Below, piece after piece: positions 8,962 to 17,446 of a stretch of DNA of 64,000 bases. The position numbers and the translations under genes are program-made. The notes beneath the pieces are model-generated. The model saw nothing but the letters and a program-made list of their open reading frames with translations, was not told the origin of the DNA and did not search any database. The stretch's first letter is position 1, and every line of letters starts with the position of its first letter. Source of the stretch: Kitasatospora phosalacinea (GTDB lineage: Bacteria; Actinomycetota; Actinomycetes; Streptomycetales; Streptomycetaceae); assembly GCF_000716545.1 (NCBI RefSeq), contig NZ_JNWZ01000001.1, positions 124,001 through 188,000 of the forward strand, given 5' to 3'.

Positions 8962-9921
8962 ATGAGCAACCTCGACCGGAAACCCGCCCCGGCCGTCTGC
9001 GGACGCCAGGCCGCCACCGGCCCCGTCAAGGACCTGCTGCCGGGACGGCACGTCCCGCTCGGCGAATCCACCGTGGTCCGGCGGCTGCTGCCCAACCTCG
9101 GCCGCCGGATGGTCGGCGCCTGGTGCTTCGTCGACCACTACGGTCCCGACGACATCGCCGACGAACCGGGCATGCAGGTCCCGCCGCACCCCCACATGGG
9201 CCTGCAGACCGTCAGTTGGCTGCACGAGGGGAGCGTCCTGCACCGGGACAGCCTCGGCAGCCTGCAGACCGTGCGCCCCCGCGAACTCGGCCTGATGACC
9301 TCCGGCCGGGCCATCTCCCACTCCGAGGAATCCCCGCGCGAGCACGCGCCGCTGTTGCACGGCGCCCAGCTCTGGGTCGCGCTCCCCGATGCCCACCGGC
9401 ACGCCGTGCCCGCCTTCGAGTACCACCCCGAGCTGCCCGTCGTCACCGCCGACGGCCTGCACGCCCACCTCATCCTCGGCACCCTCGACGGCGCCACCTC
9501 GCCCGGCACCACCCACACCGCCCTCACCGGCGCCGACCTCACCCTGCGCGAGGGCGCCGCCCACCGCCTCCCCCTCGACCCGGACTTCGAGTACGCCGTC
9601 CTCGCCATGAGCGGCGCCGTCGACGTCGACGGCGTCCTGGTCGAACCCGGCTCGCTCCTCCACCTCGGCTGCGGCCGCCGCGAACTCCCGCTCCGCGCCC
9701 GCACCGACGCCGCCCTGCTGCTCCTGGGCGGCGAGCCCTTCGAGGAACGCCTCGTCATGTGGTGGAACTTCATCGGCCGCTCCCACGAGGAGATCGCCCG
9801 GGCCCGCGCCGACTGGGAGGAGGGGGAGCGGTTCGGCGAGGTGCACGGCTACGACGGCCCCCGGCTGTCCGCCCCGCCGCTGCCCGCCACACCGCTGAAA
9901 CCGCGCGGGCGGGCCCGCTGA
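8962..9921 (+). CDS. Pirin family protein
   Basis: 319-residue bicupin. The N-terminal cupin carries the metal-binding pattern of pirins (PPHPHMGLQTVSW with a following LHEG and SEESP loop). The C-terminal cupin ends in the conserved EPFEERLVMWWNFIGRSHEEI. Some pirins act as quercetinases or redox-sensing cofactors; which applies here cannot be told. The ATG at 8962 matches the family N-terminus. Nothing coding follows for 300 bp. Confidence 0.92.
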   Translation: MSNLDRKPAPAVCGRQAATGPVKDLLPGRHVPLGESTVVRRLLPNLGRRMVGAWCFVDHYGPDDIADEPGMQVPPHPHMGLQTVSWLHEGSVLHRDSLGSLQTVRPRELGLMTSGRAISHSEESPREHAPLLHGAQLWVALPDAHRHAVPAFEYHPELPVVTADGLHAHLILGTLDGATSPGTTHTALTGADLTLREGAAHRLPLDPDFEYAVLAMSGAVDVDGVLVEPGSLLHLGCGRRELPLRARTDAALLLLGGEPFEERLVMWWNFIGRSHEEIARARADWEEGERFGEVHGYDGPRLSAPPLPATPLKPRGRAR

Positions 9922-10224
9922 GCTGCGGTGATAGTTACTTTCTGCCCTCTCGCCGCTTTGGTGTGGATCTTCCCGCCCGTTACTCCCTGACGGGTTCTCA
10001 ACCTTGATCGAGAGGGATGGTGGGGGTTGCCGCGAGCGGCGCTGCCGGTGGTTCGGGCTCTCATGTGCGTGCGGCTGTGGCAGGTCCAGTAGTACAGGAT
10101 GGACAACCAGCGGGGCCCTTCGGCAACCGGGTTGAGACGTCAGACGTCTCGGTCGGCCGCCGGAGGGCCCCGCCCGTCGCGCCGCCTGCCGATGCCACCC
10201 GGTCGGCGTCCGTGCTGGAAACGC
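9922..10224. other. Intergenic region between convergent genes
   Basis: No credible gene. The right half holds a large hairpin (10110-10173, listed separately). The left half (about 9922-10020) is less GC-rich than surroundings and contains no recognisable motif. Confidence 0.6.
10110..10173. terminator. Long composite hairpin, probable bidirectional terminator
   Basis: Outer arms 10110-10124 and 10159-10173 pair over 15 bp (one G-U wobble). Nested inside is an inverted repeat with 8-bp arms and one central base (GAGACGTC at 10134-10141, GACGTCTC at 10143-10150). It sits between the convergent pirin and ThuA genes. Termination is the simplest reading; a structured RNA or mobile-element end is possible. 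Confidence 0.6.
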
Positions 10225-10920
10225 TCATTCCGTCCGGATGCCGTCGGTGCTCACCCAGGACAGGCCGCCTAGCAGGTGGGTGCGGAAGGCGGCGTCGCTG
10301 TACGAGGAGGCGCAGTGGCCGAGCGCCGTGTAGAAGACCCTGCCGCGTTCCTGGTCCCGGCACCAGGCCAGCGGATGGTCCGGGCCCATCGCGCCGCCCG
10401 TGTAGCTGTTCTCGTCGGCGGAGGCCAGCACCCGCACGCCCGGGCGCGGGTTGCTGCGGAAGTCGTACCACTCGTCCTGCCACGCCCAGCGGCTGCCGAG
10501 GTGTGCCGTGCTGGGATGGGCGGCGTCCTCCACGACCACCACGCCGGTTTGCACCGGCGGGTGTCCCGCGAAGCGCGCACCGATCAACTCCCCGTAGTAC
10601 GGCCAGCCGTACTCCGTGCAGGCCGCCGAGTGCACGCCCATGAAACCGCCGCCCGCGTCCACCCAGTGCCGCAGGGCGTTCCGGCCGGCGTCGGTGAGCA
10701 CCTCGCCGCTGGTGGACAGGAACACCACCGCGCTGCGCCCGTTCAGCGACGCCGGGGTGAACACCGACGGGTCCTCGCTCGGCTCGATCGTGAAGCCGTG
10801 TTCCTCGCCCAGCTCGCGCATCGCCGCCACACCTGCGGGGATGGAGTCGTGGCGGTAGGCCGTGGTGCGGGTGTAGACCAGCACGTCGCCGAGTCGGCTG
10901 CCGTCCGGTGCGGGTTGCAT
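10225..10920 (-). CDS. ThuA domain protein
   Basis: 231 residues of the ThuA (trehalose-utilisation-like, glutamine-amidotransferase-fold) family, covering nearly the whole protein: VLVYTRTTAYRHDSIPAG, GGGFMGVHSA, and the C-terminal GRVFYTALGH. In other bacteria ThuA proteins accompany sugar oxidation and uptake genes. It is the last gene of the leftward arm of the locus, 41 bp after the heparinase-like gene, so probably cotranscribed. ATG chosen at 10920 because it precedes the conserved core. Confidence 0.88.
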   Translation of the reverse strand: MQPAPDGSRLGDVLVYTRTTAYRHDSIPAGVAAMRELGEEHGFTIEPSEDPSVFTPASLNGRSAVVFLSTSGEVLTDAGRNALRHWVDAGGGFMGVHSAACTEYGWPYYGELIGARFAGHPPVQTGVVVVEDAAHPSTAHLGSRWAWQDEWYDFRSNPRPGVRVLASADENSYTGGAMGPDHPLAWCRDQERGRVFYTALGHCASSYSDAAFRTHLLGGLSWVSTDGIRTE

Positions 10921-10961
10921 GAATCCTCCGATCCCGTGGGCCGGTACGTCGGCCCGTGACG

Positions 10962-12920
10962 TCACCGCTCCCAGCGCACGGCGAAGGCGCCGGTGGCATC
11001 CGGGTGGGTGAGAGTGAGGGTGAGCCGGACCACCCGGTCGCCCCAACTGCGTTGCAGAAGCGGGTCGTTCAGTGTGCGGTACTCGACTGCGGCGGTGGCC
11101 AGGGTCCGATCCCAGCGCATCCGGAGGGTCCCGCCGCGGGCGGTCGTGACGGTCGCCAGGCCCTCGCCGCACTCGACCTGTCCGTGCAGCACGTGGCGCA
11201 GCAGCACCGGGACCGTGCAGTCCTCCCAGCGCTCCTCGACGACGACGTGGGCGGCCCGGCCTCCGGCGGCCCGTTCCAGGCGTACGGTGCGGACCCAGCG
11301 CCCCACGGTCCCCGCGGGGTAGGCGCCGGCGAGGTCGGCCCGCAACGCCGTGCCGTCAACGGCCACAGCCCGGGCGCGGTACTCGCCCCCGGGCTGCTGG
11401 CCGGGACCGAGGTCGGGCAGGTTGTGCCAGGAGCTGCGCAGCGGCCAGGCTTCGTAGCGCCGGGGGCCGAAGCTGTGGGCGGTGTACGTGGGTTGGCCCA
11501 GGTCGACGACCACGGGGATTCCGTCGAGCGCTACCCAGTAGCTGCCGACGTCCAGGTGGTTGTGGTGCTCCCCGTTGCTGCCGGCCTTCACCGCCACGGT
11601 CAGGCCATCGGTGCTCCCGGTGTTCTCCCGCGCGACCATGACCTGCGTCCTGGGCAGCCAACTCGCCGACGACAGCCACGGCTTGGGGCCGGCGGGCTCC
11701 GGGTCGGCGGTGGCGGCAGCCAGCCACGCGGGGTCGGCGAGCGAGGCCAGGGCCCGCCCCAGGCCGGCGGCCGGCACGACGGCCGCGGCGCCGTGCCGGG
11801 CGCGGTCGAGGGCGAACGCGGCGCTGTCGGGTCGGTCGAGCCGCCGGGCCCAGCGGAACAGGACGTGCCACGGCTGGTCCGACGGCAGGCGGGCGGAGGC
11901 GTCACCGGTGTTGACGAACCACCGGTCGCCGAGGTGCATGCGCTGCGGGTACGCGAGGAGAGCGGGGAGGACCGGCAGGTCGGCGGCGTCGAGGGCGCTG
12001 CCGCCGGCCTGCGCCAGCAGGTCCAGCGCCTCCAGGAACCGGGCCGCGCCGTGCCACCAGTAGGCGACGCCCTCGTCGATGCCCCCGTCGTCCGGCAGCG
12101 ACGCGAGATAGCGGTCCAGACCGGCGGCGACCGAGCGGACGATGCCGGCGCGCCGGTGCTCGTCGTCCTCGAAGAGCAGGGCACAGGTCAGCACCGCTCC
12201 GTGGATCCACGGGTTCCAGTTGTCCGCCCTGGTGTCGAGGGCGAGCCACCACCAGTCGCGGCGCCGCAGGAACGGGGAGAGGACCCGCCGGTCGACTTCG
12301 TCCCGCAGGCGGCGCCGCAGGCCGGGCATCCGCAGGTCGAGGTGCGGGCCGAGGGCGTGGTCGGCCCAGGCGTACAGCAGCGCCGTCTCGGCGGCGCCCA
12401 GGTCGAGGAACGGTTCGCCGGGATCGCCGATCACCTCGCCCCGCTGCTGCGCCCCGCGGTCGTGCGGCGCCCAGCACCAGGTGGTGGTCTCGGCGAGCAG
12501 CACCAGTCCGTCGCACGCGGCGTCCAGGTGCGGGCAGGCGTCGGTGGGTTCGTGCGCGGGCGCGCTCTCGCCGGTCAGGACGGCCGCGAGCGCCAGCACG
12601 GTGGTGCGTTCGCGCAGCCGTCGGGCCCCGTCCTCGTACGCGGTGCGGACGCCGTCGCGGAACGAGCGCGCCCACTGGGAGGCGAGCAACCGGGGTGCGG
12701 GACGGCCGAGTTCGGCGGCGGCCGCGGCGAGCAGCGGCAAGCGAACCTTGTCGGGGACGCGGTCCCAGACGTCTCTGTCCGTCACGTCGGGGACGTCCAG
12801 GCGCCCTGCGGTGCCGCGCAGCAGCGCTGCCAGCGCGTCCGGGGCCGGGGCGGCGGCATCCAGCAGGGCTGCGAGGCCGCGGATCGGGGGCTCGCCGGGC
12901 GCTGCCCGTCGCTGCTCCAT
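10962..12920 (-). CDS. Heparinase II/III family protein, putative polysaccharide lyase
   Basis: 652 residues: N-terminal alpha-toroid (about 30-370) then a heparinase II/III-like beta domain. Catalytic-type features include the NGEHHNHLDVGSYW segment (His/Asn) and the downstream DLGQPTYTAHSFGPRRYE with Tyr. Lyases of this fold cleave uronate-containing glycans by beta-elimination. No signal peptide, so it probably acts on imported oligosaccharides. The ATG at 12920 has a strong AGGAGGGG; an in-frame ATG at 12963-12965 overlapping the upstream stop (ATGA) is an alternative start adding 15 residues. Second in the leftward operon. Confidence 0.83.
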   Translation of the reverse strand: MEQRRAAPGEPPIRGLAALLDAAAPAPDALAALLRGTAGRLDVPDVTDRDVWDRVPDKVRLPLLAAAAAELGRPAPRLLASQWARSFRDGVRTAYEDGARRLRERTTVLALAAVLTGESAPAHEPTDACPHLDAACDGLVLLAETTTWCWAPHDRGAQQRGEVIGDPGEPFLDLGAAETALLYAWADHALGPHLDLRMPGLRRRLRDEVDRRVLSPFLRRRDWWWLALDTRADNWNPWIHGAVLTCALLFEDDEHRRAGIVRSVAAGLDRYLASLPDDGGIDEGVAYWWHGAARFLEALDLLAQAGGSALDAADLPVLPALLAYPQRMHLGDRWFVNTGDASARLPSDQPWHVLFRWARRLDRPDSAAFALDRARHGAAAVVPAAGLGRALASLADPAWLAAATADPEPAGPKPWLSSASWLPRTQVMVARENTGSTDGLTVAVKAGSNGEHHNHLDVGSYWVALDGIPVVVDLGQPTYTAHSFGPRRYEAWPLRSSWHNLPDLGPGQQPGGEYRARAVAVDGTALRADLAGAYPAGTVGRWVRTVRLERAAGGRAAHVVVEERWEDCTVPVLLRHVLHGQVECGEGLATVTTARGGTLRMRWDRTLATAAVEYRTLNDPLLQRSWGDRVVRLTLTLTHPDATGAFAVRWER

Positions 12921-12961
12921 GGTGTTCCCCTCCTGCGATCGGTCGTGGGGGAAGGGGCGGG

Positions 12962-14947
12962 TCATGGTGCGACGGGCAGGGTGAGTTCCGTCGAGAGGCC
13001 GTCGGCCCAGACGACGGTGGTGCGCTGGTGCCCCTGTGCGGGGGGCAGGACCTCCAGCCGGGGTAGGGCCTGGTCGCCGCCCCGGTCGAGGACGACCACG
13101 GCGGCCAGGAGTTCGCCGACCGGCGCGGGGGAGGCGGTGGCCAGCCAGGGGACGGCGACCTGTTCGCCCAGCGGGCTGGTGCCCTGCTCGGCGTGCACGC
13201 CGGCCCGGACGAAACCGTGCAGGCCCCACAGGCGCGAGTGCAGTCGCGGCGCGGCGGCCTCGGCGTGCTGGGTGGCATCGGTGCGGGTGGCGGGGGCCCG
13301 GTCGCCGGCGATCGGCCAGCCGCCCAGGCGCACCGCGTGCCAGTCCGGGTCGGGGGCGTCGACGCCGGGCGGCAGGTCGAGGCGGGCGAGTCGTACCTCG
13401 ACGCCCCCGCGCACGATCGACGCCACGGTCAGGACGGGACCCGGGCGGACGGGGCCGCGGCGGCCGGAGCCGTGGTCGGGCGAGGTGTCCTGGGAGGTGT
13501 CGACCCAGCGGACCCGGCCGCGGGAGGCCGCGGCGAGCACACCGTGCGGCAGGTCCTGGGTGAACAGGGTGGTGAAACCGGTGCGGTGGGTGGCCCGGTC
13601 GTCGGCGTCGAGCACCACGACGCTGTTGTCGACCGGGTCGGAGACGGTGGCGCCGGTCAGCGGCGGGAGGGTGGCGGTGGAGTAGCCGAGCCGGGCGTAC
13701 AAAGGGGAGTCCGCGCTCGTGTCGCCGGGCAGGGCGTGGTCGGTGCCGTGGTTGAGGACCACCGCGATGCCGTCGGCCGGGCGGGAGGACAGCAGCCAGC
13801 CGGGGGCGGCGATCACGCGGGCCACCGGGGCGCGCTCGCCGGGAAGCGGTTCCTCGACGGCCGTCCACACCGGGTGCTCGGCGGGGAGCAGCAGGCCGAG
13901 CAGGCCCTTGGACGCCCAGTACGGCGACCCGGACCCGGAGTAGGACTGCCGGATGGCGGGCCACGGCCGGTGCCAGCCCAGGGTGAGCAGCCCGTCGGGT
14001 TCGAAGGCGCCCCGGTCGGTGAAGTGCCGCACCATGCCGCCGGCGGCGCGTCGGATCAGGCCGGGGGAGAGGCTGCCGGCGCCGGCCAGCGCGCCCGTCC
14101 AGAACGGGGCGGCCGCGGCGAAGCGGTAGGTCAGGCTGCGGCCCTGCAGCAGCGGGGAGCCGTTCGATCCGATCAGGCGGACGGCGTCGTCCAGGTACTG
14201 CCCGAGGTCCTGGCGCCACCGCTCGCGCACCGGCCCGGGGCACAGGTCCTCGGGGACGTCGAAGACCGAGGTCCACAGCAGCGGGTACAGGTGCAACGCC
14301 CAGCCGGTGTAGTGGTCGTAGGAGCGCTCCGCGCCGTCGCTGAGCCAGCCGCCGGGGCGGTGGAACGTGGCGTGCACCGCGAGGTCGCCCCGGAGGTCGG
14401 CGGTCGAGTACGGACCGCCGACCTCGCGCAGGAAGGACTCGACGACGATGCGGAACCACACCCAGTTGATCGGCGGGTACTGCTGGCCGATCACCGAGGC
14501 GAGCCAGTCGACGGTGCGCTCCCGGACGCCGTCGTCGAGCCGGTCCCACAGCCAGGGGCGGGTGAGCTGCAGGGCCAGGGCGATCGAGGCGGCCTCGACC
14601 TTGGCCTGGTCGAGCTCGTCGGGCCGCGGCCAGGCGTCCGGGGAACGCCGGTCGGTGCCGGCGGCCAGGCCCCGGGCGAACGGCTCCATGATCCGCTCGG
14701 CCCCGGCGCCGCGGTTGCCCGCCACCAGGAAACCGGCCGTCAGGAAGGTGCGCGCGAAACCCTCCAGGCCGTCCGAGGTGCGGCCGTAGCGGCTGGCCGG
14801 CCCCGGTAGGGCGATCAGCGCCCCGCCCGGGGAGCGGTGCGGGGCGAGGGCGCCGAGCAGGCGTTCCGCGAGGGCCACCCAGTGGTCGCGCGTCCAGCCG
14901 GTGAAGGGGGAGCGGTCCCGGTCCTCCGGCGGCAGGGCAAGAGGCAT
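12962..14947 (-). CDS. DUF2264 domain protein
   Basis: 661 residues; DUF2264 occupies about residues 15-400 (TGWTRDHWVALAERLL, WVWFRIVVESFLREVG, LSDGAERSYDHYTGWALH), an alpha/alpha-barrel-like region reminiscent of glycan-active proteins. The C-terminal 250 residues look beta-rich. Molecular function is not established for the family. The genomic setting, directly upstream of a lyase-like gene and under a sugar-type regulator, argues for oligosaccharide processing in the cytoplasm. No signal peptide. First structural gene of the leftward arm. Confidence 0.82.
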   Translation of the reverse strand: MPLALPPEDRDRSPFTGWTRDHWVALAERLLGALAPHRSPGGALIALPGPASRYGRTSDGLEGFARTFLTAGFLVAGNRGAGAERIMEPFARGLAAGTDRRSPDAWPRPDELDQAKVEAASIALALQLTRPWLWDRLDDGVRERTVDWLASVIGQQYPPINWVWFRIVVESFLREVGGPYSTADLRGDLAVHATFHRPGGWLSDGAERSYDHYTGWALHLYPLLWTSVFDVPEDLCPGPVRERWRQDLGQYLDDAVRLIGSNGSPLLQGRSLTYRFAAAAPFWTGALAGAGSLSPGLIRRAAGGMVRHFTDRGAFEPDGLLTLGWHRPWPAIRQSYSGSGSPYWASKGLLGLLLPAEHPVWTAVEEPLPGERAPVARVIAAPGWLLSSRPADGIAVVLNHGTDHALPGDTSADSPLYARLGYSTATLPPLTGATVSDPVDNSVVVLDADDRATHRTGFTTLFTQDLPHGVLAAASRGRVRWVDTSQDTSPDHGSGRRGPVRPGPVLTVASIVRGGVEVRLARLDLPPGVDAPDPDWHAVRLGGWPIAGDRAPATRTDATQHAEAAAPRLHSRLWGLHGFVRAGVHAEQGTSPLGEQVAVPWLATASPAPVGELLAAVVVLDRGGDQALPRLEVLPPAQGHQRTTVVWADGLSTELTLPVAP

Positions 14948-15061
14948 GTGCGCACTCCGGCGTTCGGCAGCGGGGCGCGTCCCGGGGCGGGGCGCGGGAA
15001 GGCCACTCAAACGGTCCGGCCGGCGCAGGGTCAACCATCACGACCGGAAAAGAACAGAAGA

Positions 15062-15077
15062 GTTCACAATCGTTCAC
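15062..15077. promoter_or_regulatory. Direct repeat GTTCAC upstream of DUF2264 gene
   Basis: Two GTTCAC units spaced one helical turn apart, overlapping the stop of the regulator gene and about 115 bp upstream of the DUF2264 start. DeoR-type HTH proteins often bind direct repeats, so this may be a site for the adjacent regulator. Speculative. Confidence 0.3.
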
Positions 15078-16213
15078 GGGAGTTCGAGGGACGGAGTCGC
15101 CGCTCCCCGGTGCTCCGGCTGCTTGACCGAGGAGCCGCGGATGAACAGCTCCGGGAGGATCAGCACCCGGCGGGGCGGGCGCCGCCGGCCCTCCACGATC
15201 CTGGCCACCAGCATCTCGACCGCCTCCCGGCCCACCCGGGCCTTGGGCGGCCGCACCGCGGTGATGGCGGGGTGCGCGAGGTGCGCCACCTCGTCGTCGT
15301 AGGAGACCAGGGCGACGTCGTCCGGCACGGACACCCCCACCTCGGCGAAGTACTGGGCGATGGCGATGGCGGACGGGTCGCTGTGCACGATCAGCGCGGT
15401 GACGCCCCGCTCGCGGGCGCCCCCGAGCAGCCGCTCGATGCTCTCCCGGTGGCCCGGCTGTTCGAGCGTGACGTTGTCGCGGACCACGAAGTCGTCCGGC
15501 AGCCCCAGGTCCGCGCAGGTCCGCTCCCAGCCGTGGGCCAGATGGGCCGAGGTCGGGCTGCCCTTGGACAGGACCAGGCCGATCCGGCGGTGCCCGTGCT
15601 CGTGCAGGTGCCGCAGGGCCATCTCCAGGCCGAGCGCGTGGTCGCTGCGCACCCACTCCAACTGCTGCGGGGTGGGCGTCCAGTGGGGTGTCTGACGCTC
15701 CACCAGGACGACCGGGACGGGGAGCTTCCCGATCCAGTCGATCATCTCCTCCACGCCCTCGCCGTCCAGGTTCGGCGCCAGCAGCAGTCCCTGGACCTGC
15801 TGCGCGGCCACCAGCCGGGTGATCTGCCGGCGGTCTTCGTCCACGTCGTAGCTCGAACCGCGCAGTTGCAGCTGCACCCCGAGCGCCGCCGCCGCCGTTC
15901 TCGCGCCGCCGACGACCTGGGGCCAGTAGTAGTCCAGCGAGGGCACCACCATGCCGATCACGTACGGGGTGCCCGCCGGGACGGGGCGCTGCCGCCTGGC
16001 GGGCACCGCCCCGTTCTCGACCGGCAGGACCGCCCCGCCGTGCACCTGGGTGAGCAGTGCGCGCGCGGCGAGGGCGGCCAGGTCCCGACGCACGGTCAGT
16101 TCGCTCACGCCCAGGAGCTGCGCCAACTCGCGCACCCGGACCGCGCCGTGGCGGCGCAGTTCGTCCATGACCCGCTCCTGGCGCTGGGCGGCGAACTGTC
16201 TGCGCTCCGTCAT
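15074..16213 (-). CDS. Chimeric transcriptional regulator: DeoR-type HTH with LacI-type sensor
   Basis: 379 residues. Residues about 8-60 form a DeoR-type winged HTH (VMDELRRHGAVRVRELAQLL, then GVSELTVRRDLAAL and VHGGAVL). Residues about 85-365 form a LacI/RbsB-like sugar-binding sensor (IGMVVPSLDYYWPQVVGG, GLLLAPNLDG, ALIVHSDPSAIAIAQYF, VSYDDEVAHLAHPAITAVRPPK). It is divergent from the dehydrogenase/ABC arm and precedes the DUF2264 arm, so it is the likely regulator of the whole locus, responding to an imported sugar. Confidence 0.88.
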   Translation of the reverse strand: MTERRQFAAQRQERVMDELRRHGAVRVRELAQLLGVSELTVRRDLAALAARALLTQVHGGAVLPVENGAVPARRQRPVPAGTPYVIGMVVPSLDYYWPQVVGGARTAAAALGVQLQLRGSSYDVDEDRRQITRLVAAQQVQGLLLAPNLDGEGVEEMIDWIGKLPVPVVLVERQTPHWTPTPQQLEWVRSDHALGLEMALRHLHEHGHRRIGLVLSKGSPTSAHLAHGWERTCADLGLPDDFVVRDNVTLEQPGHRESIERLLGGARERGVTALIVHSDPSAIAIAQYFAEVGVSVPDDVALVSYDDEVAHLAHPAITAVRPPKARVGREAVEMLVARIVEGRRRPPRRVLILPELFIRGSSVKQPEHRGAATPSLELP

Positions 16214-16372
16214 GACGGCGACTCCACTCGGTATCGAATCCGGATGATTGCGAATGCTTGTGTTCCAGAGCTGGTGCGGTGGCTCCATACACCACTATTC
16301 CTGTTCCAACGTGTTCGGCAGGTAACGCTCCGGATTCCTGGGCGGTGACATGCTGGAGGAAGGAACCCGCTC

Positions 16373-17392
16373 ATGCCAAGCAGGCCCCGCGCGATGGTCG
16401 TGATGGACCGCCGGAGCTTCGACGCCCACTTCGACGCAAAGCGGATGAAGCGCCTGGCCGACCTGGCCGACATCCACTTCCCGGTGTGGACCGACGAACT
16501 CGACCAGCCCGAGACCCGGGCCCGGCTCCGGGACACCGAGGTCCTCCTGACCTCCTGGGGCGCGCCGGCGCTCACCGAGGAGCGCCTCGCGCACGCACCC
16601 CGCCTGCGAGCCGTCTTCCACTGCGCCGGCAGTGTCCGCGGGCTGGTCAGCGACGGAGTGTGGCGCCGCCGCATCCGCATCACCAGCGCGGCCGACGCCA
16701 ACGCCATCCCGGTCGCCGAGTACACGCTGGCCGCCACCATCTTCGCCGGCAAGAAGGCGCCGTTCCTCGCGTCCGACGACCAGCGGGCCTACGAGGGGTG
16801 GGGCACGGTGATCGGCTACGGCGACCTGTCCAACTTCGAACGGACCGTCGGCGTCGTCGGATTCTCCCGGATCGGCCGCCGCGTCGTCGACCTGCTGCGG
16901 ATCCTGGACGGCACCCGGGTCCTCGTGGCCGACCCCTACGCCGACCCGGCGGAGGTCGCCCGCAGTGGCGCCACCCTGGTGACCCTGGACGAGCTGCTGC
17001 CCCAGGTTGACGTCCTGTCCCTGCACGCTCCGGCACTGGAGGAGACGCGCCACCTGATCGGAGCGGCGCAGCTGAGCGCCCTGCCCGACTACGCCACCGT
17101 CATCAACACCGCCCGCGGCAGCCTGGTCGACCAGGACGCGCTGGCTGCCGAATGCGCGGCCGGACGCTTGTTCGCGATCCTCGACGTCGTCGATCCCGAG
17201 CCGCTGCCGGCCGCCTCGCCCCTGCGCAACCAGACCCATGTGATGATCACGCCGCACATTGCCGGCTCCCTGGGGACCGAGATCGGCCGTCTCACCGACC
17301 ACGCCCTGGACGAGCTCGCCCGCTGGACCGCCGACCAACCACTCCACGCCGAAATCACCGCCGCGCACTGGGCGCTCGACCGCATCGCCTGA
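16373..17392 (+). CDS. D-2-hydroxyacid dehydrogenase family protein
   Basis: 339 residues, NAD(P)-dependent. Rossmann motif GVVGFSRIGRRVVDLL (about 160), catalytic Arg in NTARGSLVD, Glu in DVVDPEPL and His in TPHIAG are all present, so it should be active. The real substrate of the locus member may be a sugar-derived 2-hydroxy/2-keto acid. ATG at 16373 follows GGAGGAAGGAA. First gene of the rightward arm; 54 bp separate it from the ABC binding protein. Confidence 0.9.
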   Translation: MPSRPRAMVVMDRRSFDAHFDAKRMKRLADLADIHFPVWTDELDQPETRARLRDTEVLLTSWGAPALTEERLAHAPRLRAVFHCAGSVRGLVSDGVWRRRIRITSAADANAIPVAEYTLAATIFAGKKAPFLASDDQRAYEGWGTVIGYGDLSNFERTVGVVGFSRIGRRVVDLLRILDGTRVLVADPYADPAEVARSGATLVTLDELLPQVDVLSLHAPALEETRHLIGAAQLSALPDYATVINTARGSLVDQDALAAECAAGRLFAILDVVDPEPLPAASPLRNQTHVMITPHIAGSLGTEIGRLTDHALDELARWTADQPLHAEITAAHWALDRIA

Positions 17393-17446
17393 CCGGCCCC
17401 CACCCCCCACCGCTCGCAGAAAACCCCACCCCCAAGGAGCCGTACC

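Noticed and set aside
10962..16295. A single very long minus-strand open frame covering several genes
   Set aside because: It reads correctly only in its last 652 codons (heparinase-like). The rest is an out-of-frame shadow of the DUF2264 and regulator genes caused by high GC content.
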